From the NCBI GenBank assembly GCA_964408155.1, contig CAYOYJ010000039.1, forward strand, positions 1 to 17,781: a stretch of DNA of 17,781 nucleotides, in the 5' to 3' direction. Source of the DNA: JAAYKM01 sp964408155 (GTDB taxonomy: Bacteria; Desulfobacterota; Syntrophia; Syntrophales; JAAYKM01). Every line of letters starts with the position of its first letter. Position 1 is the stretch's first letter. The position numbers and the translations under genes are program-made. Of the stretch, positions 6,122 to 13,723 are shown piece after piece. A model generated the notes under the pieces. That model searched no databases. It saw only the letters and a program-made list of their open reading frames with translations, and had not been told where the DNA came from.

Positions 6122-7831
6122 TTATTCCGGAAAGTCCGGGAGATACGCCACGGCCCAGGTGCCGGGGCCCATGTGGGCGCCGGAGGTAAGCGACAGTGGA
6201 TGAACGATGATTTGGGCCCGGGCATACAGGATCTTGACTTGATCGGCGAAGCGCTCCACCCAGACCGGATCGTCTGAGTATTCGAGCATGATCAGGGCTT
6301 TTGTATCCGGTTCGATCGATTTCGACAGGGCCTTCAGGGCGAAAGCCTCCTGATCTTTTCTATTACGGCAGAGCCCTGCTTTTCGTGCGCCATCCGCCAT
6401 GGGGGTCACCACCGGTTTCATCCCCAGCATGTCCCCGAAAAAAGCCCCCGTCTTTGAGAGACGTCCCCCGGCGGCAAGATACTCCAGGCGGTCCAGAAAA
6501 ATATATTCCTCGGCGAGTTGGATGGCGTTCCGGGCAAAGGCAATCACATCTTCCTCTCTGTGCGCCTTTTCCGCAAGCGCCGCTGTGGCCAGGACGAGGA
6601 CGGCAAGGCGGCCGGAGGCGGCCCCGGTATCGATGATGGTCAAGCGGTTGTCGGGATCGTGATCTTTTTTCCATCCCATGGCGATTTGGTGGTTCCCCGT
6701 ATAGGCTGAGCCGACACAGAGATACAGAACGCGTTCGTAGGTGGCCATGACATTGGCGTAATGCCGATGACGCTCGAAGACCGATGCCTGTGAAGTGGAC
6801 GGCCGGATTCCGGAACGCATGGCTTTATAGAGCGCCTCGGGTGTCACGTAGGTTTCCGGCAGGCTTTGATCCCCGATAGTGATGTAACTGTCCAGAAGGG
6901 TGATATCCCAGTCCTTTGCCTCTTCCCGGGTCAAAGAACCGGCGGCGTCGGTCATGATGTGAATCGGACCGCGTTTTCGCGGCCTGTTGAAAACCAGCGT
7001 CTGGCGGAAAAGATCGTCTTCCTCCCAGCCGAGGATTTCGCCGAGCGGGCTCAAGCGTGTCCGGGACGCCTCCCGATTGTCCGTATGGAAGTGAACTTTG
7101 AGGCAATTTCTTCCCCGAGCGACAACGACGGACTCTCCCAGGGAGGAAAGCAAGGCTTCCACTTGTTCCCTGTCTGCGCCTGTCTTCAGGATCGTATCCA
7201 CGCAGTAACCGTTTTCCGGTTCGTTCCGGTATGCAGATGAAAGGCGCACCAGATTGCCGAACGTAGCCGTGACGGGTGACATGATCAAGGCGAAACCCGT
7301 GAAAGTTGAGAGGAAGCCTTCAAAGAAAAGGTATAAGCCCAAGGCGCCCGCATCGACAACACCCGCCTGCCGGAGTTTCGGCTGCTGGTTGACCGTAAGC
7401 CTCACGGTGTTTTGAAGCCGGTGGAGACATTCCGGGTGGCTTTGAAAAGATTGGGGATCATGAAACAGATCAGCCAAGGCATCTAAGAATGTGAGCATGG
7501 TCCCCGGCCGGGGATCTGGTACGGCCTGCCATGCCTGGTCACGGCCCTTCCTGATGGCACCGGAGAGGGTTTCCCGAGTATCCCCTTCTATGAACGCCTG
7601 GAAAAATGGTGCGGCGATATTTCCTGAGTTGCCCCGGGCCGAAAGAAGTAAATCTTTTTTCAGATCGTGGATATTGCGTCCCATACGGCGCAGGGGAGAT
7701 AGGGAGATGACTAGATTCCGTCCCGTATCACCGTCGGCGATGGGGAAGACGTTGATCCGGTCCAGCAAATCGGCCCCGGCGGTGAGGCTTTCACAACCGC
7801 TGACCAACGCCTGCCGGAATATCTCGTTCAT
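6122..7831 (-). CDS. DAK2-DegV fusion (FakA-FakB-like acyl kinase)
   Basis: 569 residues. The N-terminal DAK2/FakA nucleotide-binding domain (about 1-180) has 'NVFPIADGDTG' (metal/phosphate ligands D33, D35), 'ARGNSGNI' (66-72) and 'VVDAGALGL'. A FakA middle domain (about 205-282) has 'GYCVDTIL' and 'LKVHFHT'. A DegV/FakB domain (about 289-565) has 'TDAAGSLT', 'STSQAS', 'RLEYLAAGGRLSK' and the C-terminal 'SGAHMGPG' motif. In Firmicutes, FakA phosphorylates a fatty acid held by a separate FakB, yielding acyl-phosphate. Here DegV replaces the FakA C-terminal domain, so kinase and acyl-binding protein are covalently joined. It is the last gene of the operon; its ATG overlaps the thioesterase stop (ATGA). 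That suggests it acts on the acid released by the thioesterase, which is inference. The domain calls are firm; the substrate is unknown. Confidence 0.93.
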   Translation of the reverse strand: MNEIFRQALVSGCESLTAGADLLDRINVFPIADGDTGRNLVISLSPLRRMGRNIHDLKKDLLLSARGNSGNIAAPFFQAFIEGDTRETLSGAIRKGRDQAWQAVPDPRPGTMLTFLDALADLFHDPQSFQSHPECLHRLQNTVRLTVNQQPKLRQAGVVDAGALGLYLFFEGFLSTFTGFALIMSPVTATFGNLVRLSSAYRNEPENGYCVDTILKTGADREQVEALLSSLGESVVVARGRNCLKVHFHTDNREASRTRLSPLGEILGWEEDDLFRQTLVFNRPRKRGPIHIMTDAAGSLTREEAKDWDITLLDSYITIGDQSLPETYVTPEALYKAMRSGIRPSTSQASVFERHRHYANVMATYERVLYLCVGSAYTGNHQIAMGWKKDHDPDNRLTIIDTGAASGRLAVLVLATAALAEKAHREEDVIAFARNAIQLAEEYIFLDRLEYLAAGGRLSKTGAFFGDMLGMKPVVTPMADGARKAGLCRNRKDQEAFALKALSKSIEPDTKALIMLEYSDDPVWVERFADQVKILYARAQIIVHPLSLTSGAHMGPGTWAVAYLPDFPE

Positions 7832-8253
7832 GGCCAGAAACCCAGCGCCTTCCGGATCTCTTCCGGGACGGAAAAGAGCATTTCCATCTCCGGTGTCTTG
7901 ACGGCAACCTGTTCCGTCCGCCCCCGGGTGCAGATCTGGGGACCGTCAACTTTGCGGATTTCGAAATCCACGACAATTTTAACCCGGGCATCGGCGATGG
8001 TGGCCCGGCAGATAAATTCATCATGGTAACGCAGGGGAATGATATGCTTGGTTGATGTCTTGATGATGGGAAAAACAATCCCTTCCCGGACATAGAATTC
8101 GTAAAGATCGATTCCATTGGTATTAAAAAGGGTCGTCCTGGCATTTTCAAAGTAATTCAAGTAATTACCATGCCATACCACCTGGATCGGGTCCAGGTCG
8201 TAAAAGGCCACCCGATGACGGCTTTCCGCCCATTTGGCTTCCCCCGTGCTCAT
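7828..8253 (-). CDS. 4HBT-family acyl-CoA/acyl-ACP thioesterase
   Basis: 141 residues from the ATG at 8253. I prefer this to the longer reading from 8289 because GGAGGG lies 7 nt upstream and the start overlaps the ammonia-lyase stop as ATGA. It is a hotdog fold with the 4HBT signature 'FYDLDPIQVVWHGNYLNYF'; the likely catalytic residue is D21. It then shows 'ENARTTLF' and a strand-rich half ending 'EEIRKALGFWP'. The family hydrolyses acyl- or aroyl-thioesters. Aryl-polyene clusters carry such a gene (ApeK-type) to release or edit chains. Its stop overlaps the DAK2-DegV start, so the free acid and the putative acyl kinase would be made together. A second, divergent 4HBT gene lies at 15477. 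Confidence 0.9.
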   Translation of the reverse strand: MSTGEAKWAESRHRVAFYDLDPIQVVWHGNYLNYFENARTTLFNTNGIDLYEFYVREGIVFPIIKTSTKHIIPLRYHDEFICRATIADARVKIVVDFEIRKVDGPQICTRGRTEQVAVKTPEMEMLFSVPEEIRKALGFWP

Positions 8254-9803
8254 GGCGTCGCCCTCCAGAAATGATCTTCGGCGATACACCGGGCGAGGGC
8301 CTCAATATCCCGGTCCATTTCGCGGTCCTCGACCAGGGGGGCGGAGTGCTTTCGGATTTGGCTGTAAATGAGGCGGAGCTTTGATCGCCGGTCCACATGT
8401 CCCCGGATTTCACAACCCTGGGCGGCGGCCAGCAAATGAATGGCCAAGGTTCTCTCCGTCAGGGTGCAGACTCGTTCGGCGTCCCGGGCTGCAATGGTGC
8501 CCATGCTGACCTTGTCTTGGTTGTGGGATTCGGTGGAGCGGGAGAAGGAACCTGCGGGCATCGTCAGTTTGAGAGCCTCCGCGGCCAGGGCGGAAGCGGA
8601 CAGGGACATGGCCTTGAAACCGTGATGAAAGACAGAGAATTCACCCTTGACGCCGACCAGATCGCCGGGTAAACCTCGGTTCAGCAGAGGGTCGACCAAA
8701 AGGGCAATCTGCCGGTCCGACATATCCGCTACGGACGCCACGGCAGTCTTCAGGGCATCCATGGCGAAGGCCAGGTGTCCCCCGTAGAAATTCCCGTTCA
8801 TCAGCGGCTGACCTGTTTCAGGATCGAAAATGGGATTGTCGTTGACGCTGTTCGCTTCCGTTTCGACCCACTGGCGGATCCAGGTCAGGGCATCGTAGAG
8901 AACACCGGCGATCTGCGGGGCACACCGCAGGGAATAGGGATCCTGGAGGTTTTCCTGGGTCTGGGATTCCAGATCTGTGCTGCTTCCCTCCAGTTGGAGC
9001 AAATCGGTTAGTCGCCGGGCGACATAAATCTGTCCCGGGTGGGGTTTGGCTTCACCGACCGTAGGATGAAAGTGCAGGGCTTTTCCCTTCAGAGCGTGAA
9101 CCGTCAGGGCCGTCGCAGCAATATTCGCTTCCAGGATACGGCCGGCCCGTTCGACCGCCAGAATCGCCAGACCTGTCATGGTGGACGTGCCGTTCAACAT
9201 GGCGATGCCTTCCTTGGGGGCGAACCGGTATGGTTTTAAGCCGGCTTTATGCAGCGCCTCAGCGGCGGGCATGCGTCGCCCTCTGTAGAAAACCTCCCGC
9301 TCCCCCGAAAGGGTTGCCGCCACGTAGGACATGGGGGTCAGATCACCTGACGCGCCTACGGAGCCCTCGGCGGGGACGACGGGTGTAATGCCCAAGTTAA
9401 GAAACGCCGCAAGCTGTTCGAGAAGGCCGAGTGTCACTGCCGAATAACCGCGCGACAGACAGACCAGGCGGCAAAGCATGGCAGCCCGAGTCGCTTCAAT
9501 ACCAATCGGTTCGCCTGTGCCGCAACCGTGAAACCGAACAGGGCTGGCCCCCTGGTAATTCAGCACCTGATCCCGGGTCAGGCGGATACCACAGGATTTC
9601 CCGTATCCCGTGGAAACGCCGTATACGGGAATACCGTCATGAATGGCGCTTTTCAGCATCTCAACACTGCGGCGGAGCCCCTGCCGGAAGGCGCGGTCGC
9701 CACTCAGTTTTACGGATACCTGCTCTCGGGCCACGGCGAGAAACGCCTCCAGGGGCAGATTCTCCCGGCCGACGGTGATTTCATTTTTCTTGACCTTATT
9801 CAT
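8250..9803 (-). CDS. MIO-type aromatic amino acid ammonia-lyase (HAL/PAL/TAL family)
   Basis: 517 residues, full length for the family. The MIO cofactor is formed from A151-S152-G153 in 'GSVGASGDLTPMS'. The catalytic Tyr is Y61 in 'YGVSTGYG'. Other family blocks are 'QDPYSLRCAPQ' (287-297), 'NDNP' (321-324) and 'GNFYGG' (337-342). The region 'HNQDKVSMG' (427-435) has Gln where histidases have Glu (NQEDHVSM), as in PAL and TAL. The selectivity pair is Phe91-His92, where histidase has Ser-His and bacterial TAL has His-Leu. So the substrate is more likely phenylalanine or tyrosine than histidine; the product would be cinnamate or p-coumarate. There are no hut genes nearby. It sits in a polyketide-like operon, where such a lyase makes the aryl starter. 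GGAG lies 7 nt before the ATG, and the ATG overlaps the radical SAM stop. Confidence 0.93.
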   Translation of the reverse strand: MNKVKKNEITVGRENLPLEAFLAVAREQVSVKLSGDRAFRQGLRRSVEMLKSAIHDGIPVYGVSTGYGKSCGIRLTRDQVLNYQGASPVRFHGCGTGEPIGIEATRAAMLCRLVCLSRGYSAVTLGLLEQLAAFLNLGITPVVPAEGSVGASGDLTPMSYVAATLSGEREVFYRGRRMPAAEALHKAGLKPYRFAPKEGIAMLNGTSTMTGLAILAVERAGRILEANIAATALTVHALKGKALHFHPTVGEAKPHPGQIYVARRLTDLLQLEGSSTDLESQTQENLQDPYSLRCAPQIAGVLYDALTWIRQWVETEANSVNDNPIFDPETGQPLMNGNFYGGHLAFAMDALKTAVASVADMSDRQIALLVDPLLNRGLPGDLVGVKGEFSVFHHGFKAMSLSASALAAEALKLTMPAGSFSRSTESHNQDKVSMGTIAARDAERVCTLTERTLAIHLLAAAQGCEIRGHVDRRSKLRLIYSQIRKHSAPLVEDREMDRDIEALARCIAEDHFWRATP

Positions 9804-11080
9804 GATAGATCTCCAGAACTTTCTTCCTTTCTACCGAACCGATGTTCGATCAGGTCCCGCCTTCTACCCCGGTAGGTACCGTCGGCTTTTTCCCTGACTG
9901 CCACTTTCTGAAGCAATTTGAACATCTTGTATGGTTGCGGTTCGTCCTGGTAGAATGTGTCCCAGGCATAGTAGTAAAGCTCCTGCAGTTTTTCCGGCGA
10001 CATTTTGTCCGGCTGAAAGACCACTTTATCCGCCGTGTAATCGTTCCAGTCATAAGAAAAGATGCGGTCCTCCCTCTGGTAGTCGTCGAAGGTCCGGGTA
10101 TGGGGGAATGGTGTCAGGACTGTAAATTCGGCCAGGTCAAGTTCAATTTCCAGCAGGAAGTCCACCAGACGCCGGATATCGTTTTCCGTCTGGCCGTCGA
10201 GGCCCAGGAGAATCGTGCCTTCCACGGCGATCCCATGATCCTTGTAACGACGGATACGACTGCGGATACGTTCCGATGTGTCGTAAATCGCCTGATATAC
10301 ATACCAGGCTCCCGCCTGAGCGGCGAGATCGAGGACCCTGTCGTCATCCTCAATGGGATGGCAGCACCATTTTTTCTTCAGGGGGATCATTTCCCGGAAA
10401 AGCCCCATTTCCCAAGTTTTGTTCTGGGCAAGGGAATTGTCCACAATAAATAGGCGGTTGTTGTCGATGCCGGCGATCTCCGCGACAACTTTATCGTAGG
10501 GACGGGGTCGGAATTTTCTGCCTCCCAGGAAACTGACACAGCAGGGATAGCAGTTGAAGCGGCAGCCCCGCGAAGCGTGAACCAGATCAACCATCTGAAC
10601 GCCTTTGTAATAGTACAACTCCCGTTTCAGGATGCTGCGTCGGGCTGTGCCGATCAGGTCATCCGACGGGAAATTGTTCATATAATCATAACGTTCTTGG
10701 AGGCGGTTTTGCCTGAAATCCTCAAAAACACCTTCCATGCGCCCTTCCGCCTCCCCCAGAAAAACCGAATCGGCGTGGAGCATGGTCTCCTCGGCATGGA
10801 GCATGGTGGCGATCCCGCCGAACATAACCTTGATGCCTCGGTTGCGGTAGGCGTCTGCGATTTCCCAGCCCCGTTTCACCTGGCTGGTCAGCATCATGGA
10901 AATGCCGACAAAATCGGGTGAATCATCGAGCTGAAGCGTTTCCACGTTTTCGTCGGTGAATTCGACATCCCAGTCGGGCGGGATGGTGGCGGCAAAAACC
11001 ACGGGGCCATGAGGGGGTAGATGAAATTCCGTCTGCCGGGAAAGTTTCCGCCACTTCGGATAGATGAGCTTAAATTTCAT
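9800..11080 (-). CDS. B12-binding-domain radical SAM protein
   Basis: 426 residues from the ATG at 11080, with AGGA upstream and the start 'MKFKLIYPKW' typical of the family. A longer frame to 11191 would overlap the lipoprotein gene and adds no recognisable sequence. The N-terminal cobalamin-binding-type domain (about 1-130) shows 'VEFTDENVE', 'FVGISMMLTSQV', 'GGIATMLHAEE' and 'VFLGEAEG'. The radical SAM core has the [4Fe-4S] motif C173-x3-C177-x2-C180 ('RGCRFNCYPCC'). A C-terminal segment, 'TPFPHTRTFDDYQREDRI', is typical of the class B / Hpn-like group. Members methylate unreactive carbons or rearrange rings. In this operon a modification of the aryl or polyene product is plausible, for example methylation of the head group; that is inference. 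Its stop overlaps the ammonia-lyase start. Confidence 0.9.
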   Translation of the reverse strand: MKFKLIYPKWRKLSRQTEFHLPPHGPVVFAATIPPDWDVEFTDENVETLQLDDSPDFVGISMMLTSQVKRGWEIADAYRNRGIKVMFGGIATMLHAEETMLHADSVFLGEAEGRMEGVFEDFRQNRLQERYDYMNNFPSDDLIGTARRSILKRELYYYKGVQMVDLVHASRGCRFNCYPCCVSFLGGRKFRPRPYDKVVAEIAGIDNNRLFIVDNSLAQNKTWEMGLFREMIPLKKKWCCHPIEDDDRVLDLAAQAGAWYVYQAIYDTSERIRSRIRRYKDHGIAVEGTILLGLDGQTENDIRRLVDFLLEIELDLAEFTVLTPFPHTRTFDDYQREDRIFSYDWNDYTADKVVFQPDKMSPEKLQELYYYAWDTFYQDEPQPYKMFKLLQKVAVREKADGTYRGRRRDLIEHRFGRKEESSGDLS

Positions 11081-11126
11081 ATGGTTTCCTGAGTTTAACC
11101 ACCTGCGGTGGTGCTGGATGGTTCCG

Positions 11127-11843
11127 TTATTCGTTATCGGTTTCCTCTCCCGTCTCTGTTGGTTTGCTTCCGACAGAAACAGGTTCCGCACTGATCAATT
11201 TCAAATGCAGGGTGTAAACCCGAGGGGTATAACCCTGCAACGCAATATCTCCGGGAATATCCCCGGTGAGTTTCGATGCCATAATTTCCCGAAGCGGCTG
11301 AGAAGGCGTCACATAGGTTTCGATTTTCCAGGTGCGATCCGGACGAATCAGAACATCCACCGTTTCTTCGGCGTTGCCCTTAAAACGACAAAGGGTTGTG
11401 CCGTCTTTCAAGACACCGTGTTCGGGATCCGGAGAGGCGGGGGCCAGAAACAGCAGCCGGACATCGTCCATCATGTTTTGTGCAAACGGCTCCTTGTCAA
11501 AGGGTGCAACCGCCCGGTTGACGGAAAGTGTGGCGCCGTCTGATTCCCCGTCGAACAAAACCAGCCCCTCCAGGGTCATGAGAACACTGTGAAGTGCTTG
11601 CCTGTCTGGATCCACCACGGTTACCCCAAGCATCGTCGCCGAACGGCCCCCGGGAAAAGTCGCCTCAATCGCGTGAATAAAACGATGAGGGGTTTTAACA
11701 AAAGGACTTCCGCATACCTCTAACAGGAGTTGGTCGGTTGCCGGGTTCAGCTTTTTCATTTCCGCAAGATGGCCGCAGGAAACGAGCAGGACCAGCAGGC
11801 TCCCCAGGAAAAAAAGACGCGCCGCGGGTGCTTTTCGTTTCAT
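11127..11843 (-). CDS. Putative outer-envelope lipoprotein of the biosynthetic operon
   Basis: 238 residues. A lipoprotein signal peptide carries lipobox 'LLVSC', with the lipidated Cys at C23. The mature part is strand-rich: 'MLGVTVVDPDRQALHSVLMTLEGLVLFDG', then 'MMDDVRLLFLAP' near residue 120, and an acidic tail (ETGEETDNE). It does not belong to a family I can name with certainty. Its place directly after a LolA-like gene, and the 'MMDDVRLLFLAP' segment, resemble the DUF3261 lipoproteins (ApeN-type) of aryl-polyene clusters. That is a suggestion from synteny and weak similarity. Its ATG overlaps the LolA-like stop as ATGA. Predicted role: an outer-membrane partner for delivery of the product. 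Confidence 0.85.
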   Translation of the reverse strand: MKRKAPAARLFFLGSLLVLLVSCGHLAEMKKLNPATDQLLLEVCGSPFVKTPHRFIHAIEATFPGGRSATMLGVTVVDPDRQALHSVLMTLEGLVLFDGESDGATLSVNRAVAPFDKEPFAQNMMDDVRLLFLAPASPDPEHGVLKDGTTLCRFKGNAEETVDVLIRPDRTWKIETYVTPSQPLREIMASKLTGDIPGDIALQGYTPRVYTLHLKLISAEPVSVGSKPTETGEETDNE

Positions 11844-12472
11844 GAGGCATCCCGAAAGACCGATCCGGCGATCTTTTCGTTCATTTTAACGTTCGTAAAT
11901 TTCAGCAGGGTATAGTTGCCTTCGGATTCGACAATTTTTACCGACTTAATGGCCCCCTTTTGCTGTGGGGACGGAATGATCTCAATCCGGGCGATCATGG
12001 CCGCGAATGCTTTTTCCCTGGGCGTCAGGATAATTTTCCCGTCCTTGCCGCCCTTCAGCGCCGCCTGAAAATGATCGCTTTCCGTAAAGCGGCCCTGGCT
12101 CCAAAGACCGATTTCCTGAACGACCACCTGCATGGACGACAACGCCCCGCTCGCCTCCTCAACAAGCCCCCGGCTTCCCTGCGTGAAGCGTTTGACGTTT
12201 CCCTTGTGCATCAGGAGAATGCTCTTGACGGGAGTACTGTATTCCCAGCGGATCGAATCCGGTTTCTGAAAATAAAACCTGCCTTGGGAGACCAGGGGTT
12301 TCGTCAGGATTTTCAAGTGCTTATACTGGTTGAATTCGGCCTTGATGGAGACAATGTCCGCACTGTCCCGCCGGATATCCTCCCAGGTTTCTCCCCAGCC
12401 GACCAGACCGAAGCAGATCAGGAGTATGGCCGACGTGAGAAGCTGTTTTTTTACCTTATACCGTGTAGTCAT
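11840..12472 (-). CDS. LolA-like outer membrane lipoprotein carrier paralogue
   Basis: 210 residues. A signal peptide (about 1-28) precedes a LolA-type half-barrel domain. Recognisable features are 'SIKAEFNQYKHLKILTKPL', 'SQGRFYFQKPDSIRWEY' and 'SILLMHKGNVKRF', close to the LolA pattern of 'F.Q......G.f.f..P...rw.y..P'. Aryl-polyene clusters encode such a paralogue (ApeL-type), believed to ferry the lipid-like product through the periplasm. The housekeeping LolA is normally elsewhere. AAGG lies 6 nt before the ATG. It is separated from fabG by about 60 nt containing two hairpins, and coupled by ATGA overlap to the lipoprotein gene. Confidence 0.9.
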   Translation of the reverse strand: MTTRYKVKKQLLTSAILLICFGLVGWGETWEDIRRDSADIVSIKAEFNQYKHLKILTKPLVSQGRFYFQKPDSIRWEYSTPVKSILLMHKGNVKRFTQGSRGLVEEASGALSSMQVVVQEIGLWSQGRFTESDHFQAALKGGKDGKIILTPREKAFAAMIARIEIIPSPQQKGAIKSVKIVESEGNYTLLKFTNVKMNEKIAGSVFRDAS

Positions 12473-12487
12473 GAATAACCTTCATGG

Positions 12488-12537
12488 CTTGCCGTCGTCC
12501 GGCAAGATGCTCTTTTCCTGAGGCTTCTCCGCCTCAG
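12488..12537 (-). promoter_or_regulatory. Tandem hairpins between ketoreductase and LolA-like genes
   Basis: Two perfect 7-bp stems follow one another. CTGAGGC/GCCTCAG (12518-12524, 12531-12537) has a 6-nt loop and spans the fabG stop codon. CTTGCCG/CGGCAAG (12488-12494, 12500-12506) has a 5-nt loop. There is no T-run, so they are probably not an ordinary terminator. They may mark an mRNA processing or stability point between the enzyme genes and the envelope genes. Confidence 0.5.
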
Positions 12538-13262
12538 CACATGCCGCCGTTGACAAAAATGACCTGTCCCGTGATATAGGAGGCGTCATCCGAGCAGAGG
12601 AAGCGGACGACTTTGGCCACCTCTTCCGCCTTACCCAGCCTGGCCATGGGGATCACGTCCTTGATGCGTTCGACGGGAGCGTCCTTAATCATCTCCGTAT
12701 CGATGAGCCCGGGCGCCACAACATTCACCCGGATGCCCATGCGGGCGACCTCCGACGAAAGAGCCCGGCTTGCTGCAATCAAACCGGATTTGGCGGCGGC
12801 GTAATTGACCTGACCCCGGTTTCCCATCACGGCCGACACGGAGGAGATGGACACCACCGAGCCCTGGTGATTCTTGACCATTTTTTGAATAACCGGCTTC
12901 GTGATGTTGAAAAACCCCTTCAGGGTGGTTTGAATCACCGTATCCCAGTTTTCTTCGGACATCATCATGAACAGGCTGTCGGCGGTAACGCCGGCGTTGT
13001 TGACGAGGACCCGGATATGCTGATACCGGGAAAGGATGTCTTCCATTTTAGCCGTTGTGTCTCCCGTATCGGCCACGTCGAAACGGACCGCTTCCCCCTG
13101 ACCGCCTTTTTCCCGGATCAGGGCAAGGGTTTCTTCCGCCGCCGCATCATTTCCCTTATAGGTGATAATTACCCGGTATCCGGTCCGGGACAGCTCCAAG
13201 GCAATAGCCCGGCCGATGCCGCGACTCCCTCCCGTCACCAGGGCGACCTGTTCTTCATTCAT
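12534..13262 (-). CDS. fabG: 3-oxoacyl-ACP reductase, FabG/ApeQ-like SDR
   Basis: 242 residues. I take the ATG at 13262 because AAAGGAG lies 7 nt before it and only 1 nt before the alternative ATG at 13268. It is a classical SDR: cofactor motif 'TGGSRGIG' (10-17), 'NNAG' (88-91), and catalytic S141, Y154, K158 in 'VNYAAAKSG', ending 'GQVIFVNGGMC'. FabG-type enzymes reduce the 3-ketoacyl-ACP with NADPH. It sits between a polyene-type dehydratase and LolA-like genes, 27-34 nt after the dehydratase. In that setting it probably reduces the growing aryl-polyene chain (ApeQ role) rather than serving housekeeping fatty-acid synthesis. Conserved residues are intact. No ketosynthase gene accompanies it here. 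Confidence 0.93.
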   Translation of the reverse strand: MNEEQVALVTGGSRGIGRAIALELSRTGYRVIITYKGNDAAAEETLALIREKGGQGEAVRFDVADTGDTTAKMEDILSRYQHIRVLVNNAGVTADSLFMMMSEENWDTVIQTTLKGFFNITKPVIQKMVKNHQGSVVSISSVSAVMGNRGQVNYAAAKSGLIAASRALSSEVARMGIRVNVVAPGLIDTEMIKDAPVERIKDVIPMARLGKAEEVAKVVRFLCSDDASYITGQVIFVNGGMC

Positions 13263-13295
13263 GTTCATGCTCCTTTGCCGCTGTTGACATGGTTC

Positions 13296-13721
13296 CTAAT
13301 CATTTTCAAATCGAATGACCTGGATTTGCACACGGCCGACCGTTGCGCCGCCCGCCTGAACCGTACCTTCCAGAACCGTGTAATTATCCGCACTGTACAG
13401 AGGTTTTACGGTGGTCGTCAGGATTGTATGACGAGGAATCCGCTCCACAAAAAAATCGGCGTTTTTTATGCCCGCAAGGAGTCCGCCGCCGCTGCTCTTC
13501 CCGGGCGTCCCTTTTTTCCAGCTTACCTGAACCGCTGCCGTCTGGGCGATGATTTCGATGATGATCAGGGCATCAACATGATCGTCTCCATAGAGGGGCA
13601 ATCGGTCGGTAACAATCGTCCTGGTGATTGCCTGATCCTCTGTGATATCCGCAATTTCATCGATGAGCTTCATCCGGTCCCGATGGGGGATCAGGGCTTC
13701 AATTGCTATCGGATACGTCAC
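13296..13721 (-). CDS. ApeP-like 3-hydroxyacyl-ACP dehydratase (hotdog fold)
   Basis: 141 residues, starting at a GTG with GGAGG 5 nt upstream. It has the 'IPHRDRMKLIDEI' block near residue 11 and 'DDHVDALIIIEIIAQTAAV'. Within the latter, H48 and E56 occupy the catalytic His/acidic positions of FabA/FabZ-like enzymes. The short length and the 'EIIAQTAA' helix fit the ApeP / COG4706 subgroup found in aryl-polyene and xanthomonadin clusters, where the enzyme makes the conjugated double bonds. It is the first gene of the eight-gene minus operon. Its ribosome-binding site is in the 3' arm of an inverted repeat (13724-13763), which may throttle translation of the operon's entry gene. The subfamily assignment is from motif memory and context. 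Confidence 0.87.
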   Translation of the reverse strand: MTYPIAIEALIPHRDRMKLIDEIADITEDQAITRTIVTDRLPLYGDDHVDALIIIEIIAQTAAVQVSWKKGTPGKSSGGGLLAGIKNADFFVERIPRHTILTTTVKPLYSADNYTVLEGTVQAGGATVGRVQIQVIRFEND

Positions 13722-13723
13722 GC

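Noticed and set aside
8254..8289. Longer N-terminus for the operon thioesterase (12 extra residues)
   Set aside because: The ATG at 8253 has GGAGGG at 7 nt and forms an ATGA overlap; the extension lies inside the ammonia-lyase gene.
8250..9803. Histidase (hutH) annotation of the ammonia-lyase
   Set aside because: Active-site residues (Gln at the histidase Glu position, Phe-His selectivity pair) and the absence of other hut genes argue against it.
11081..11191. 37-residue N-terminal extension of the radical SAM protein
   Set aside because: It overlaps the lipoprotein coding region, is low in hydrophobic residues, and the family starts at the 'MKFKLIYPKW' position.
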